64,000 bases of DNA from CAWCGU01 sp963838095 (GTDB lineage: Bacteria > Actinomycetota > Thermoleophilia > Solirubrobacterales > 70-9): positions 558,001-622,000 of the forward strand of contig CAWIPO010000008.1 in the NCBI GenBank assembly GCA_963838095.1, read 5' to 3'. The notes under the pieces were generated by a model. The model was not told the DNA's origin. It worked only from the letters and a program-made list of their open reading frames with translations, and ran no database searches. Made by a program: the position numbers and the translations under genes. Numbering within the stretch: the stretch's first letter is position 1; every line of letters starts with the position of its first letter. This document shows, piece after piece, positions 51,083 through 59,214 of the stretch.

Positions 51083-51886
51083 ATGGAATACGAGACCCTG
51101 ACCTACGAGCGCGACGGTCACGTCACCGTGCTCACGTACAACCGCCCCGAGCAGCGAAACGCGGTCAGCCGGAAGATGAACGACGAGCTTCATCACGCAT
51201 GGCGGCGGTTCCGCGACGCTGACGACGAGTTCGTGCTCGTGATCACCGGAGCGGGCGACGCCTTCTGCGCCGGCTGGGACCTCGCCGACGCGGCGGAGAT
51301 GCGAATGGACGACTGGGACGAGTACCGCACCCATGTCTACAACTCACCCGGCGACTGCGGCTACACGCGGCGCCCCGACGTCTTTAAGCCGGTGATCGCC
51401 GCGGTCAACGGCTGGGCGGTCGCCGCGGGGCTCGAGAACGCCGTTCTCGCGGACATCCGGATCGTCGCCGAGAACGCCGTCTTCGGCGCCCTGGAGAGGC
51501 GCTGGAACATCGTCGCGGGCGACGGGATGACGGTCCGCCTGCCGCTGGTCGTCGGCTACGCGAAGGCGATGGAGCTGATCATCACCGGCAGGCCAGTGGA
51601 TGCGCAGGAGGCGCTGCGGATCGGCCTCGCGAACGAGGTCGTCCCCGAGGGCAAGGCGCTGGAGCGCGCGCTGGAACTGGCACACGAGGTCGCCGCCTTG
51701 CCGCAGGGAGCGATCCGCAGCGACAAGGAGACGATGGTCCGAAACGTCGGCCGTACCTACGAGGAGCAGTTGCGACAGGAGATCGAGCAATCGCTGTCGA
51801 TGTTCATGCGCCGCGACTCGCACGCGATCGGCGCGCGGGCCTTCAAGGAGGGCCGGGCTCCCGAGTGGCCCCACCACGGGCTATAG
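51083..51886 (+). CDS. Enoyl-CoA hydratase/isomerase (crotonase) family protein
   Basis: A 267-aa crotonase: EYETLTYERDGHVTVLTYNR, the oxyanion-hole segments GDAFCAGWDLADAAEM and VNGWAVAAGLENAVLADI, and EVVPEGKALERALELAHEVA. In enoyl-CoA hydratase two Glu residues activate water; here the first lies near AGLENA and the second near ALERRW, so catalysis as hydratase is plausible. ATG 51083 has GAGGAGAG upstream. Divergent from miaB. Part of a fatty-acid breakdown set with the acyl-CoA ligase at 2 kb; not otherwise linked. Confidence 0.9.
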   Translation: MEYETLTYERDGHVTVLTYNRPEQRNAVSRKMNDELHHAWRRFRDADDEFVLVITGAGDAFCAGWDLADAAEMRMDDWDEYRTHVYNSPGDCGYTRRPDVFKPVIAAVNGWAVAAGLENAVLADIRIVAENAVFGALERRWNIVAGDGMTVRLPLVVGYAKAMELIITGRPVDAQEALRIGLANEVVPEGKALERALELAHEVAALPQGAIRSDKETMVRNVGRTYEEQLRQEIEQSLSMFMRRDSHAIGARAFKEGRAPEWPHHGL

Positions 51887-51914
51887 CCGGCGCGAGACAT
51901 GAGCGGCGCCAGGC

Positions 51915-52451
51915 TCAGAGGTTCTCGAGGAGCTTGCGCTTCGCGTCCGCGAACTCCTCGTCCGAAAGCGCGCCAGAGCCGTGCAAGTGGCTCAGCTTCT
52001 CGATCTGCCCGGCCACGTCGTCCGCGGCGGGCTTCGTCTGCCCGCCCGCCGCTCCGGTTGCCTGCGCAATAACCGCGCCCAGGTCCATTCCACCTCCCTG
52101 GGCCGTGGCCCCGGCGCCGCCCTTCATCATCTCGGCCATCTGCTCGGCCTGCTGCATGGCCGTCTGGTCACCGGTCGGGACGTCATCCCAGTGGATCTTG
52201 AGGCGCGTCGGGTCGGCCAGGTCCACGGTGACGGGCAGGGTCACGCCAGGAGTCGGCCAGCGCTTGACCGAGGCCATCGCGGTGTGCTCGACCGGGGTGG
52301 GCTCCAGGCCCTCGGCGCTGACCACGAGGTGCATCGAGCAGTTCGACGAGGTCGCGTCGTAGGGGGGCATGCTCGCCGACACGACCTGGGCCGTACCGCG
52401 CACCGGCTGACTCATCCGCTTCGACTTCGCCCAATCTCCGAGCAGGCCCAT
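51915..52451 (-). CDS. SHOCT-domain protein
   Basis: A 178-aa protein whose C-terminal 35 residues form a SHOCT motif (EKLSHLHGSGALSDEEFADAKRKLLENL), a short oligomerisation helix-pair. The N-terminal 95 residues include a compact beta-rich region (GLLGDWAKSKRM, LVVSAEGLEPTPVEHTAMAS, TLPVTVDLADPTRLKIHWDD) followed by a Gly/Ala-rich linker. No signal or membrane segment. It lies 57 bp after the cupredoxin gene on the same strand. SHOCT proteins are often phage-related or membrane-associated; here there is no such context. Confidence 0.8.
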   Translation of the reverse strand: MGLLGDWAKSKRMSQPVRGTAQVVSASMPPYDATSSNCSMHLVVSAEGLEPTPVEHTAMASVKRWPTPGVTLPVTVDLADPTRLKIHWDDVPTGDQTAMQQAEQMAEMMKGGAGATAQGGGMDLGAVIAQATGAAGGQTKPAADDVAGQIEKLSHLHGSGALSDEEFADAKRKLLENL

Positions 52452-52508
52452 GACCGGACCCTAGCGCTTGTCGCGTTTCGTGCGGCGCGAGTCCTCAAGG
52501 AGGTTCGC

Positions 52509-53135
52509 CTACTCGACCGTCAGCGGCCCTTCCATCCCGCCTTCCCTGTGCCCCGGCACCGCGCAGTAGAAGACGTAGTCCCCCGGCTCGAGCTCGGCGC
52601 TCGCCGTGCTCAACTCGCCGTCGGTGACGAAATCGCCCTCGGCCACCGTCTCTCCCCCGTTGTCCTCGATCGCGACGTTGTGCGAGACGCTCGATGGGTT
52701 CTCGTAGTCGACCGTCACCTCGCCCGGCGCCGCCTCCAGCTCCGGGGGCTCGAACGAGAGACCGCCGTCCTCGGGTGAGGAGACCTCGAGCGTCTCCCCG
52801 CCCCCCGCTTGCTCCTGCTGTTGCTGGCCCTCCTGCGCGGTCTGTTGCTCCTCCTCGGAGGCTCCAGCCGGGCCCTCGGTCCCGGTCTGCTCGGCCTCCG
52901 CCGATTCCTCGCCCGCCTCGTGGGCGAGCTCGGCGCGGCGGTGCTCCTGCTCGTCGCGGGCGTTGATCACCGCCGCGGCGGCGGTTCCAACGACGACAAG
53001 CGCGATCAGCCCGATTCCGGCCGTCATCGCCCCCCGGGATGAAGGGAAGTTCTCGTTCCGCAGACCGATGAAGGAAACGATCAGGGCGAGGACGACGAGA
53101 ATGGCGCCGGCGATGAAGAACGGTGTCTGCTCCAT
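52509..53135 (-). CDS. Membrane-anchored cupredoxin (plastocyanin-like)
   Basis: A 208-aa protein with two N-terminal hydrophobic segments (FIAGAILVVLALIVSFIGL, MTAGIGLIALVVVGTAAAAV), a long Glu/Gln-rich linker (residues 65-120) and a type-1 copper domain. Copper ligands: His in VSHNVAIED, and Cys, His and Met in YVFYCAVPGHREGGMEG. It would carry electrons or bind copper at the outer membrane face, and its linker length lets it reach partners. It sits 53 bp downstream of rny on the minus strand. Confidence 0.85.
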   Translation of the reverse strand: MEQTPFFIAGAILVVLALIVSFIGLRNENFPSSRGAMTAGIGLIALVVVGTAAAAVINARDEQEHRRAELAHEAGEESAEAEQTGTEGPAGASEEEQQTAQEGQQQQEQAGGGETLEVSSPEDGGLSFEPPELEAAPGEVTVDYENPSSVSHNVAIEDNGGETVAEGDFVTDGELSTASAELEPGDYVFYCAVPGHREGGMEGPLTVE

Positions 53136-53188
53136 GCGGACGCGATCCTACAACCGAGCGCAGGCGCCCAGCGGCCGCCGATTCGGTC

Positions 53189-54643
53189 TCACTGCGCGTA
53201 ACTGGTGGAGCGGCTCTCGCGAATCACCGTGATCTTGATCCGGCCCGGATAGTCGAGCTCGCCCTCGATCGCGGTGGCGATCCGGTGAGAGAGCAGGGCG
53301 ACGTCGTCGTCGTCGATCTCGCCCGGGTCGACCATCACCCGCAGCTCGCGCCCGGCGCGCATCGCGTAAACGCGCTCGACGCCGGCGTTGCGCTGCGCGA
53401 TCTCCTCGAGATCACGCAGGCGGGTGACGTACTGCTCGAGTGCCTCTCCACGCGCCCCGGGTCGGGCGCCCGACAGCGAGTCGGCCGACTGCACGATCAC
53501 CGCCTCGACCGTCTTCGGCTCGACCTCGTTGTGATGCGCCTCCATCGCGTGCGCCACCGCCTCGGGCTCGCCGTGGCGGCGGGCGATCGTCGCTCCAACA
53601 AGAGCGTGCGGCCCCTCGACTTCGTGCGTGACCGCCTTTCCAAGATCGTGCAGCAGGGCGGCCCGGCGAGCGGTCTCGACCGATGCGCCGAGCTCCTCGG
53701 CCATCAACCCCGCAAGCGTCGAGCACTCGACCAGGTGGTCGAGCACGTTCTGCCCGTAGCTGGTTCGGAACGACAGCCGGCCCAGGAGCTCGACCAGCTC
53801 TGGGGCCAGGCCGTGCACGCGCGCCTCGAGGACCGCCTGCTCGCCGCGCTCGACCGCCGATGCCTCGACCTCGGCCTTCGCCTTCGCGTAGGCCTCCTCG
53901 CACAGGGCCGGAGTGATCCGCCCGTCGGCGATCAGCTTCTCGAGCGTCAGGCGGGCGATCTCGCGCCGGATGCCGTCAAAGCTCGAGACCACGACCGCGT
54001 TCGGGGTCTCGTCGATGATCACGTCGACGCCGGTCAGGCTTTCCAGGGCGCGGATGTTGCGGCCGTCGCGGCCGATCACACGGCCCTTCATCTCGTCGTT
54101 CGGAAGCTCCACGAGCCGGGTGGTCGTCTCGCTCGCGTGCTGCGCCGCCAGCCGCTGCGTGGCGATCGCGAGGATGTTCCGCGCCCTGCGCTCGGCCTCG
54201 CGCTGGGTCTCCTCCTCGATCCGTCGCAGCGTCATGCCGGCCTGGTGTCGTGCCTCCTGCTCGACCTCGGCCAGCAGCAACTGCTTTGCCTGGCTTGCGC
54301 TCAGCCCCGAGATTCGCTCGAGCTCGCGCCTTTGAACGCGCTTCGCCTGCTTCAGCTCCTCGACCTGCTGTTCGAGGTTTCGCTGGCGATCGTCCTGTGC
54401 CTGGCCGCGGCGCTCCAGATCCTCGCGCTGGAGCTCGAGCGAGCGCTGCTCGCGCAGGGCGCGCTCCTCCATCCGCGCGATCTCTTCGCGGCGGACACGC
54501 AGTTCCTCGTCCACGGAAGCGTGAGCTGTCGCGGGTACTTCAAGCGGCTGCTCGACTGGGACCGCAGCCTCAGGTGGCTGCGCAGGCGGTGGAGCGTCCT
54601 GGCGCCGCCGCCACCAATCAAGGCCCGGTAGCTGAATCTCCAT
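53189..54643 (-). CDS. rny: Ribonuclease Y without N-terminal membrane anchor
   Basis: Endoribonuclease that starts mRNA decay. The 484-aa protein has a long coiled coil (residues 45-170, EELRVRREEIARMEERALRE onward), a KH domain with GRVIGRDGRNIRALESLTG, and an HD domain with ALLHDLGKAVTHEVEG and MEAHHNEVEPKT. The N-terminal transmembrane helix of most RNase Y proteins is absent: residues 1-45 are MEIQLPGLDWWRRRQDAPPP followed by a Pro/Ala-rich linker. The start is well supported (GAGGAACCG before ATG), so the absence is real. A sigma-A-like promoter lies about 290 bp upstream. It follows recX and recA in the conserved recA-rny order. Confidence 0.93.
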   Translation of the reverse strand: MEIQLPGLDWWRRRQDAPPPAQPPEAAVPVEQPLEVPATAHASVDEELRVRREEIARMEERALREQRSLELQREDLERRGQAQDDRQRNLEQQVEELKQAKRVQRRELERISGLSASQAKQLLLAEVEQEARHQAGMTLRRIEEETQREAERRARNILAIATQRLAAQHASETTTRLVELPNDEMKGRVIGRDGRNIRALESLTGVDVIIDETPNAVVVSSFDGIRREIARLTLEKLIADGRITPALCEEAYAKAKAEVEASAVERGEQAVLEARVHGLAPELVELLGRLSFRTSYGQNVLDHLVECSTLAGLMAEELGASVETARRAALLHDLGKAVTHEVEGPHALVGATIARRHGEPEAVAHAMEAHHNEVEPKTVEAVIVQSADSLSGARPGARGEALEQYVTRLRDLEEIAQRNAGVERVYAMRAGRELRVMVDPGEIDDDDVALLSHRIATAIEGELDYPGRIKITVIRESRSTSYAQ

Positions 54644-55005
54644 CGGTTCCTCTTCTCTGCCCTTTCACGGGCTTCTCAAGGTCTCGGTTTGCGCCGGCCC
54701 AACCTGGACCGGTCCGTGACCTGAGGCGGCCGGAGACACGCTCACGCTGCTATCGGATCGATGCCGTCGCGGCAGCAGCGCCGCGGCAGCCGATTTCTGC
54801 GCCCGACGGCGAACGGTCGGCTAGGCGCCGCACCTCCGCGTCGTCAGAGAGTGGTGATGGTCTGGTCCAGTCTTCAAGTTCCGAGTCACAGTTGATGAGA
54901 GAGTCTTCGGCCGCATCGCGGCCACAGGGAAAGAGTAGACCCGAATCCCCCAATTAGCAACCGTTTTCCGTCTCTGAGCCGCAGCTTGCGCGGAATCGAC
55001 GGCGG
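54644..55005. other. Intergenic rny leader, 362 bp, no coding sequence recognised
   Basis: Between recX and rny there is no convincing gene. The promoter at 54932-54960 would give a leader of about 280 nt. I see no riboswitch class that I recognise in it. A long leader on rny may allow self-regulation by RNA cleavage. Confidence 0.5.
54932..54960 (-). promoter_or_regulatory. Candidate sigma-A promoter of rny
   Basis: On the minus strand: -35 TTGCTA (54955-54960), 17-bp spacer, -10 TACTCT (54932-54937). Both boxes and spacing fit a housekeeping promoter and the local sequence is AT-rich for this genome. It faces rny. Confidence 0.55.
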
Positions 55006-55455
55006 TCAAGCTGCCTTGCGCTCGCTGCTGTGGATCGCCTCGTAGGCGAGCTCGTAGGGGTAGCCACGACGGATCAGAAAGGCAAGCGCACGCCCCCTGG
55101 CTGCGTCGGTGCGGAGCGGCTCGGTCCGCCCCCCGAGCTGCGCGATCGCCCGCTCCAGCTCCTGCTCGTAGCCGTCCACCAGAGCTGCATCGATCTCGAC
55201 CCGTCCGACGCCCCGGGCAGTGAGCGCCTCCCGGATCCGTTCGGCCCCCCACCCGCGCAGCTCGCGCTTGTCCTCGGCGTAGCGGCGGGCGAAACGGGCG
55301 TCGTCGAGCTCGCCGAAGTCCTCGAGGGTGGCGATGGTCTCCTCGACGTCGCCCTCCCCCACGCCCCGTTTCCGAAGCCATTCGGCGAGCTCCCAGCTTG
55401 TGCGCTCGCGCTGCCGCAGCGCTTTGACGGCGAGGGAAAGTGGATCGTCGGGCAT
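55006..55455 (-). CDS. recX: Recombination regulator RecX
   Basis: A 149-aa all-helical RecA inhibitor/modulator with three-helix repeats: ALRQRERTSWELAEWLRKRG, ATLEDFGELDDARFARRYAED, LRGWGAERIREALTARGVG, RALAFLIRRGYPYELAYEAI. RecX binds inside the RecA filament groove and limits its activity. Start 55455 is 5 bp from the recA stop, the standard recA-recX operon. No odd features. Confidence 0.94.
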   Translation of the reverse strand: MPDDPLSLAVKALRQRERTSWELAEWLRKRGVGEGDVEETIATLEDFGELDDARFARRYAEDKRELRGWGAERIREALTARGVGRVEIDAALVDGYEQELERAIAQLGGRTEPLRTDAARGRALAFLIRRGYPYELAYEAIHSSERKAA

Positions 55456-55460
55456 TCGCC

Positions 55461-56627
55461 CTATGCCGCTTTGCGCTCGGCCTCGTCTCCCTCGGCGCCC
55501 TCGTCCTTGGCGGCCGCTTCGGGCTCCTGGAGTGCCTTGGCCTTCACGGCCCGCTCGGGCGCCTTCGGGCGCTCGATCCCGAGCCGTTCGTAGATCAGGC
55601 CCTCAATCTCGTCGGTGAGCTCGGGGTGCTCGACCAGGTACTGCTTGGAGTTGTTACGGCCCTGGCCGAGGCGCTGCTCTCCGTAGGAGAAGAACGAACC
55701 CGACTTCTGGACCAGGTCGTGCTCCATGCCGAGGTCGAGGATGCAGCCCTCCTTGGAGATCCCGACGCCGTACTCGACGTCGAACTCCGCCTGCTTGAAG
55801 GGCGCCGCGACCTTGTTCTTGACCACCTTCACCCGGACGCGGTTGCCCACCGCCTCCGTGCCCTCCTTCAGGGTCTCGATCCGGCGGAGGTCGAGCCGCT
55901 GCGAGCAGTAGAACTTCAGCGCCCGCCCACCCGGCTGGGTCTCCGGGGAGCCGAACGACACCCCGATCTTCTCGCGGATCTGGTTCGTGAACAGGCAGAC
56001 GGTGTTGGCGCGGTTGAGGTTGCCCGTCAGCTTCCGCAGCGCCTGCGACATCAGCCGGGCCTGCAGGCCGACGGTCTGCTCCCCCATCTGCCCCTCGAGC
56101 TCCACCCGCGGCGTCAGCGCCGCCACGGAATCCACCGCGACCACGTCCACGGCTCCGGAGCGCACCAGCACGTCGACGATCTCCAGCGCCTGCTCGCCGA
56201 AGTCGGGCTGGGAAACGAGCAGCTCGTCGGTGTCGACACCGATACGCCGGGCGTAGATCGGGTCGATCGCGTGCTCGGCGTCGACGAAGGCGCAGACACC
56301 GCCGCGGGCCTGAGCCTCGGCGATGATGTGGTAGACGAGGCTGGTCTTCCCGGAGGACTCGGGCCCGAAGATCTCGACCACTCGTCCCCGCGGGACGCCG
56401 CCGACGCCCAGCGCGAGATCGAGGGAGAGCGCTCCGGTCGGGATCGCGTCCACCTGCACGTGGGCGTCGTCGCCCAGCTTCATCACCGACCCGGCTCCGA
56501 ACTCGCGCTCGATATGGGTCACGGCGGCGGCAAGCGCCGCTTCCTTGGCCTTCGCCTCCTTCGCCTTCGCAGCGTCCGTGGCGCCTGCCTCCTTGAGGGG
56601 AGCTCGCTTCGTTTCTGCCATCTTCAA
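55461..56627 (-). CDS. recA: Recombinase A
   Basis: A 388-aa ATP-dependent strand-exchange protein and SOS coprotease. Walker A FGPESSGKTSLV, Walker B-like VDVVAVDSVAALTP, the L1/L2 DNA-binding loops around LTGNLNRANTVCLFTNQ and GSPETQPGGRALKFY, and a normal C-terminal domain ending in an acidic Glu/Ala-rich tail. The N-terminus has a lineage-specific 25-residue Ala/Lys extension. It starts one base after the thpR stop, so thpR-recA-recX are co-transcribed. I looked for the actinobacterial SOS box TCGAAC-N4-GTTCGA in the gap upstream of thpR and did not see it. Confidence 0.98.
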   Translation of the reverse strand: MKMAETKRAPLKEAGATDAAKAKEAKAKEAALAAAVTHIEREFGAGSVMKLGDDAHVQVDAIPTGALSLDLALGVGGVPRGRVVEIFGPESSGKTSLVYHIIAEAQARGGVCAFVDAEHAIDPIYARRIGVDTDELLVSQPDFGEQALEIVDVLVRSGAVDVVAVDSVAALTPRVELEGQMGEQTVGLQARLMSQALRKLTGNLNRANTVCLFTNQIREKIGVSFGSPETQPGGRALKFYCSQRLDLRRIETLKEGTEAVGNRVRVKVVKNKVAAPFKQAEFDVEYGVGISKEGCILDLGMEHDLVQKSGSFFSYGEQRLGQGRNNSKQYLVEHPELTDEIEGLIYERLGIERPKAPERAVKAKALQEPEAAAKDEGAEGDEAERKAA

Positions 56628-56628
56628 A

Positions 56629-57255
56629 TCACCTCTTCATCGCCGCATCCGGCATCTCGCGCGGCAACTCTGTCTGGGCCAGGAGCGCATACTCGGCGCC
56701 CTGGGGCCGGAGATTCGAACGGTAGAGAGAGACCCGGACGGCATCGAACGCGTGTACGGTGAGGAACTCGGGTAGCGGCCCGGGGAACGTGCTCACCTGT
56801 CGCGGCTTCTTCGAGCCCCGCCGTTCGGCCTTCACGCGGGCGACGGTCACGTGCGACCAGAATGGCCGCTTCTCGCGCTCGTAGAGGCCCGAGGCCTCGA
56901 GCCGGGCGGCGATCTCCTCGTGGACCGCCATCACCCCTTCGGACGGCGCATCGAGCGCGAACAGGGCCGGCCGCCGCTTGCTTCCGCCCTTCCCCACGGG
57001 CTCGGAGACGAAGCGCAGCGCCGGCGCCGCCAGCGGCAGGTCCGCGAGCAGCTCGGCGATCGGCTCGATGTCGCGTTCGGCCCGCCAGCCGAGGAAGGCG
57101 AGCGTCACGTGCAGGTTTTGCGGTGGGACTACCCGCAGGGCCGGGTCGACGAGCTCACGGCGCTGCCACGCAACCACCGCCTCGCGAATCTCGCCTGGGA
57201 GGTCGAGGGCCACGAACAGTCGCGCCCGTGGGCTCTTCAGCCGCTCCTTCGCCAC
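56629..57255 (-). CDS. thpR: RNA 2',3'-cyclic phosphodiesterase (2H family)
   Basis: A 208-aa 2H phosphoesterase, earlier called 2'-5' RNA ligase (LigT). The two catalytic HxT motifs are HVTLAFLG near residue 48 and HVTVARVKA near residue 136, with ARLFVALDLPGEIREAVVAW as opening. It hydrolyses 2',3'-cyclic phosphate RNA ends. It sits directly upstream of recA (one base between them) as in many actinobacteria. The 62 bp to the divergent pseudogene should hold the operon promoter, but no clear boxes are seen. Confidence 0.92.
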   Translation of the reverse strand: MAKERLKSPRARLFVALDLPGEIREAVVAWQRRELVDPALRVVPPQNLHVTLAFLGWRAERDIEPIAELLADLPLAAPALRFVSEPVGKGGSKRRPALFALDAPSEGVMAVHEEIAARLEASGLYEREKRPFWSHVTVARVKAERRGSKKPRQVSTFPGPLPEFLTVHAFDAVRVSLYRSNLRPQGAEYALLAQTELPREMPDAAMKR

Positions 57256-57317
57256 CCCCTGGACGCTACGCGGCTCGACGTGACGAGTGGGTCACGACTG
57301 CAACTAGATTGCGCCGA

Positions 57318-57858
57318 ATGGTGCGCGAGATACCGCACGTGGAGGGTGTCCGCCACGTGTTCCTCGACCTGAACGGGATCCGCGTCCACGTCGCAGAGGC
57401 CGGACCGGCCGACGCGTCCCCGGCGATCCTGCTCCACGGCTGGCCGCAGCACTGGTACATGTGGCGGCGGGTGATCGGCGCGCTGCAAGCCGATTTCCGG
57501 CTCCTGACGAAGGGAAATGGCCGCGATGCCTTCCTCGATGCCGAAGTCAACGAATTTGCAGACAGCCTCCGCGAGCCGGCTCGCGCCGACGCCGTCAGCA
57601 GGCTCTACCGCTACTACCTGAAGGGTGTTCAGGCAGGCAGCGGTCGGGCACTGGCGCTCAGAGAGGCTGACTGTCCCAGCCTTGATCCTCTTCGGCGAGG
57701 ACGATGTCCTCATCACCCGGCATCTGCTTCCTGGGTTTGAGGCGCATTCGGACCAGGGCCGGCTCGAGTTCGTGCCCGGCTGCGGCCACTTCATCGTCGA
57801 CGAGCAGCCTGAGCTCGTCGCCGAGCGCGCGCGCTCGTTCCTGCTCGGCCAGGCCTAG
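57318..57858 (+). pseudogene. Alpha/beta hydrolase with catalytic core deleted and a frameshift
   Basis: The N-terminal part VFLDLNGIRVHVAEAGPADASPAILLHGWPQHWYMW is a good alpha/beta hydrolase opening. After IGALQADFRLL the sequence jumps to TKGNGRDAFLDAEVNEFAD, which corresponds to the late cap region; the segment with the nucleophile elbow (GHDWGG type), about 100 residues, is missing. After ALRE one extra base (near 57668) shifts the frame into LTVPALILFGEDDVLITRHL and CGHFIVDEQPE, the acid and His regions. The deletion makes it inactive. Divergent from thpR; gene debris next to an intact epoxide hydrolase. Confidence 0.75.
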
Positions 57859-57915
57859 CATGGAAGGCGGGAGTGGGACGAAACGGCAGCATCGAGGGGG
57901 TGAATCGGCGGCGCA

Positions 57916-58032
57916 ATGGGCCGATTGGCGCCTTTGTTTCGGTATGCGGAAGAAAAGCGCCATTTCCGCAGGCGTGGCGCTCGATTCGGGCATTTCCGAC
58001 GCTATGGCGTCCAAAACGCCCCAACGGGCCGC
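57916..58032. repeat. Imperfect terminal-inverted-repeat segment in intergenic gap
   Basis: The 249-bp gap between the broken hydrolase and the epoxide hydrolase has a segment bounded by GGGCCGATTGGCGCCTTT and, inverted, AAAACGCCCCAACGGGCC (about 14 of 18 match). Inside is a smaller hairpin GCGGAA/TTCCGC. The 12-mer CCGATTGGCGCC (57921-57932) recurs at 63912-63923. It might be a REP- or MITE-like intergenic repeat; with one full copy this is a guess. Confidence 0.35.
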
Positions 58033-58107
58033 CGCCAAGCGACGGTGCTGCTCTCGGTGCTGCTGTTCGTCTTCCTCTCGCTCCCCAGGCAAAGGAGGGG
58101 GTGGTCC

Positions 58108-59214
58108 TCAGAGCCCGGCCAGGAATCCGATCACGTCGTCGGCGAGCAGCCGAGGCTCCTCGAAGGCCGCGAAATGCCCGCCGCGCGGCATTTCGGACCA
58201 GGAGCGCAGGTCGGCGAGGGTTCGGTCGGCCCACTCTCGCGGCGCCCGCACGATCTCGTGTGGGAAGTCCGCGACGGCCGCCGGGACCTCGATCCGCTCG
58301 TCGGGCGCCAGCCGCCAGCGATCGCGCGCCTCGGCCCAGTAGAGGCGCAACGAGGACGCGATCGTCCCCGTGGCCCAGTAGAGCGTCAGGAAGTCACACA
58401 GCTCGTCCTTGGAGAACCGCCTCTCCACGTCGCCATCGCAGTCCGACCAGCGCCGGTACTTCTCCACCAGCCAACCGGCGAGGCCGGCCGGGGAATCCTG
58501 CAGCCCGACGGCAAGCGAGTCCGGGGCTGAGGCGTGAACCAGCATGTGGAAGCCTTCGCGGACCCGCCACCGCATCGCCCCCTGGATGAATTCCTGCTCG
58601 GCCTCGCTCAGCGGCGGCGTGCTGAGATCGGCCGGGCGCGGCAACAGCGAGACCGCGTTCAGATGCAGCGCCGCGACCCGATCCGGCGCGCTTGCCGCCA
58701 TTCGCGCCGAGGTCACCGCGCCCCAGTCGCCGCCCTGGACGGCCCAGCGCTCGTAGCCGATCACCTCCATCAGGGCGCGTAGGCGGTCGGCAACCGCGAT
58801 CACGTTCAGGGGCTGAGCGGGGATCGCCGAGAAGCCGTAGCCCGGCAGCGACGGCACGACGCAGTCGTGGCCGGCCTCCAGCAGCAGCGGCAGCAGGCTC
58901 GTGAACTCGATCGGGCCCCCGGGCCAGCCGTGCGTGAGCAGGATCGGCAGCCCTTCGCCGCCCGACCGCGCCCAGACGAAGTGGATCCCGTCCCAGCGGT
59001 GATTCGGGTGTGCCGCCAGCGCCGCCGGAACGCGTTCGAACTCATACCCGGCCCGCCAGTACTCGCACAGCTCGCGCAGGTAAGCAAAGTCCATCCCGCC
59101 CGCCCAGCCGAAGCCCTCGGGCTGCGAAGGCCAGCGCGAGCGCTCGAGCCGCGCCCGCAGGTCGCCGATCGCGGCGGCGTCGAACGCAGGCTCGAAGGGT
59201 TCGAGCTGGCTCAC
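58108..59214 (-). CDS. Epoxide hydrolase (EHN-type alpha/beta hydrolase)
   Basis: A 368-aa epoxide hydrolase with the N-terminal EHN domain (FEPAFDAAAIGDLRARLERS, SQPEGFGWAGGMDFAYLREL), the oxyanion HGWPGGPIEF, the nucleophile Asp in WAVQGGDWGAV, cap-domain Tyr candidates and the catalytic His in MPRGGHFAAFEEP. It opens epoxides to diols. GTG 59214 overlaps the cinA stop as GTGA, so it is coupled to cinA. It interrupts the conserved cinA-thpR-recA order, so it was probably gained there. Confidence 0.93.
   Translation of the reverse strand: MSQLEPFEPAFDAAAIGDLRARLERSRWPSQPEGFGWAGGMDFAYLRELCEYWRAGYEFERVPAALAAHPNHRWDGIHFVWARSGGEGLPILLTHGWPGGPIEFTSLLPLLLEAGHDCVVPSLPGYGFSAIPAQPLNVIAVADRLRALMEVIGYERWAVQGGDWGAVTSARMAASAPDRVAALHLNAVSLLPRPADLSTPPLSEAEQEFIQGAMRWRVREGFHMLVHASAPDSLAVGLQDSPAGLAGWLVEKYRRWSDCDGDVERRFSKDELCDFLTLYWATGTIASSLRLYWAEARDRWRLAPDERIEVPAAVADFPHEIVRAPREWADRTLADLRSWSEMPRGGHFAAFEEPRLLADDVIGFLAGL

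Noticed and set aside
56700..57320. SOS box for recA
   Set aside because: A TCGAAC half-site occurs in the thpR coding region (around 56714), but no matching GTTCGA is at the right spacing.
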